DNA from: CAYRFQ01 sp964423615
GTDB taxonomy: Bacteria; Planctomycetota; Planctomycetia; Gemmatales; Gemmataceae
Reading direction: 5' to 3'
Length of the DNA: 64,000 bases
Assembly: GCA_964423615.1 (NCBI GenBank)
Contig: CAYRFQ010000001.1
Span: forward strand, 248,001-312,000
Under the pieces are notes generated by a model. That model was given only the letters and a program-made list of their open reading frames with translations, did no database searches and was not told the DNA's origin. Shown here one piece after another: positions 62,903 to 64,000 of the stretch. Positions within the stretch are counted from its first letter, which is position 1. Every line of letters starts with the position of its first letter. Made by a program: the position numbers and the translations under genes.

Positions 62903-64000
62903 TCATTTGGTGTCAAACAAGCCCCCACCTTGGCCGCCGCCGATGCCGCCTTTCAATGGAGTCGTGCGAGGCTTTTGCTTTGGCTTCTTGTCGTCAGTCT
63001 CATCGTCTTCCGCCTCTTGTTCGGCTTCCTCAGCTTCCTGGGCCGCAGCTCCTTTGATGGATAACGAAATCCGCTTGCGTTCCTCGTTGATGTCCATGAT
63101 TTGGACATTCACTTCTTGATCGAGCTGGACAGCTTCCGTGATCGATCGCACGCGATGTGTGGCGGCTTCCGAGATGTGAACAAGCCCCTCAATACCAGCT
63201 TCTAGTTCGACAATGGCCCCAAAATCCAAGAGCTTGACGACCTTACCCTTGTGGACAGTACCGATAGGATACTTCACTTCGATATTGTCCCACGGTCCAG
63301 GTTCGAGTTGCTTGAGCCCGAGCGCGACTTTTCGGCCTTCGTGGTCAACTCGCAAGACCGCTACTTTGATCGATTGGCCAGGCTGTACGATCTCCTTCGC
63401 ATTGTTGACGCGGAACCAACTCATCTCGCTGATGTGCAGCAGACCATCGACGCCGCCAAGATCGACGAATGCTCCGAAGTGTTCCACTCGGGAAACAACT
63501 CCTTCGCGAACTTGGCCTTCTGCTAGCTCAGCCCAAAGTTGTTCTCGTTTCTCTTCGCGTTCTTTTTCGAGCATAGCTCGGCGGCTCACGATCAGATTGC
63601 GATCGACCGGGTCGACATCAGTCACAAGACAACGAAATCGTTCGTTGACGAATGGTTCAGCGTTTTCGACTCGGTAGAGGTCGATTTGACTGATGGGCAA
63701 AAAGCCTCGAATTCCATTGACCATGACAGTCAGGCCACCCTTGTTCGTTTCGATCGCTCGGGCCTCGACAATCATCCCGACTGCAACGCTGTTCCAGTCG
63801 GCTTCCACCGCAGCTCCTTCCCGTGTCAAAACCAGGAGGCCGTTTTGGTTATCGTACCCTTCGATGTTGACCTCGACTTCGTCTCCAACGCTCGGTTTTC
63901 CTTCGTGGAACTGGTTGATCGGCAACATTCCTTGACTCCGGTTGCCTGGCAACTCCACGAAGACGTCCTGACCACGGATCGAAATGATCGTACCTTTCCG
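62903..64000 (-). CDS. S1-domain RNA-binding protein, 5' end outside window
   Basis: The frame is open from the stop at 62903 to the right edge (the last visible codons read RKGTIISIRGQDVFVEL), so the N-terminus lies beyond 64000; a GTG at 63956-63958 would be an artificial start inside the first S1 domain. At least four S1 (OB-fold) segments follow: FVELPGNRSQGMLPINQF, GLTVMVNGIRGFLPISQI, AFVDLGGVDGLLHISEM and AIVELEAGIEGLVHISEA, as in ribosomal protein S1. The C-terminus is a Glu/Asp-rich stretch then a Gly-rich tail (GGIGGGQGGGLFDTK). It is an S1-type translation factor; full-length S1 identity cannot be confirmed. Confidence 0.9.
   Translation of the reverse strand, partial: RKGTIISIRGQDVFVELPGNRSQGMLPINQFHEGKPSVGDEVEVNIEGYDNQNGLLVLTREGAAVEADWNSVAVGMIVEARAIETNKGGLTVMVNGIRGFLPISQIDLYRVENAEPFVNERFRCLVTDVDPVDRNLIVSRRAMLEKEREEKREQLWAELAEGQVREGVVSRVEHFGAFVDLGGVDGLLHISEMSWFRVNNAKEIVQPGQSIKVAVLRVDHEGRKVALGLKQLEPGPWDNIEVKYPIGTVHKGKVVKLLDFGAIVELEAGIEGLVHISEAATHRVRSITEAVQLDQEVNVQIMDINEERKRISLSIKGAAAQEAEEAEQEAEDDETDDKKPKQKPRTTPLKGGIGGGQGGGLFDTK

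Noticed and set aside
63956..63958. GTG start for the S1-domain gene
   Set aside because: The frame stays open to the window edge and the codons before it complete the first S1 strand (KGTIISIRGQDVFVEL), so the gene begins outside.

Overview
The window looks like chromosomal DNA of a member of the Planctomycetota, quite possibly the Gemmatales. The basis is gene content: very large exported PQQ-type beta-propeller proteins, a planctomycete-type c-type cytochrome/WD40 fusion, a sulfatase, a LamG protein, DUF4253 and DUF6655 relatives, and long gene-poor spacers. No rRNA or tRNA gene was seen. The phylum call is inference from families, not from a marker gene.

Layout. 1-2514 (minus) is a large exported protein running off the left edge. 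2967-4354 (minus) is a hypC-hypD pair for [NiFe]-hydrogenase maturation, divergent from a 1344-residue propeller protein with an embedded methyltransferase-like domain. 8940-27265 is mixed housekeeping and lineage-specific genes: a TPR protein, a CBS-type cysteine or cystathionine synthase, two paralogous membrane proteins (one interrupted by an in-frame TGA), a histidine phosphatase, cytochrome/WD40, LamG, an orphan ABC ATPase, ArsR and glnS. Decay is visible here: an ISAs1-type transposase remnant, a DUF4253 pseudogene, and a 104-bp duplicated gene fragment.

27977-44010 is the metabolic centre of the window. A tightly packed minus-strand set reads, in transcription order, rex - hydC(nuoE-like) - hydB(nuoF-like) - hydA - hydE - hydG - aspA - hydF - thioredoxin-like [2Fe-2S] protein - PAS protein - SpoIIE-type phosphatase. 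Divergent from it are a second rex and adhE. Together they encode an NAD(H)-linked trimeric [FeFe]-hydrogenase, its complete HydEFG maturation machinery, a putative redox-signalling module and a bifunctional aldehyde/alcohol dehydrogenase. This is a fermentative NADH-disposal island (to H2 and ethanol), apparently controlled by NADH through two Rex proteins whose intergenic region carries two different kinds of inverted-repeat operator. The HydB subunit lacks the C-terminal ferredoxin-like extension of known bifurcating enzymes, so it may be a simple NADH-dependent hydrogenase.

44457-64000 returns to typical planctomycete genes: a YncE/phosphoesterase fusion, a sulfatase, a D-threonine-aldolase-type enzyme flanked by diverged direct repeats, proC, guaA, an OxyR with the redox cysteine pair, a DUF6655-like lipoprotein, a coiled-coil MscS channel, an EF-hand-bearing PQQ propeller protein and a multi-S1-domain RNA-binding protein cut by the right edge. 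Dispersed palindromes (GTACACGCG-AGC-CGCGTGTAC) recur at 17.7, 49.1 and 50.8 kb.
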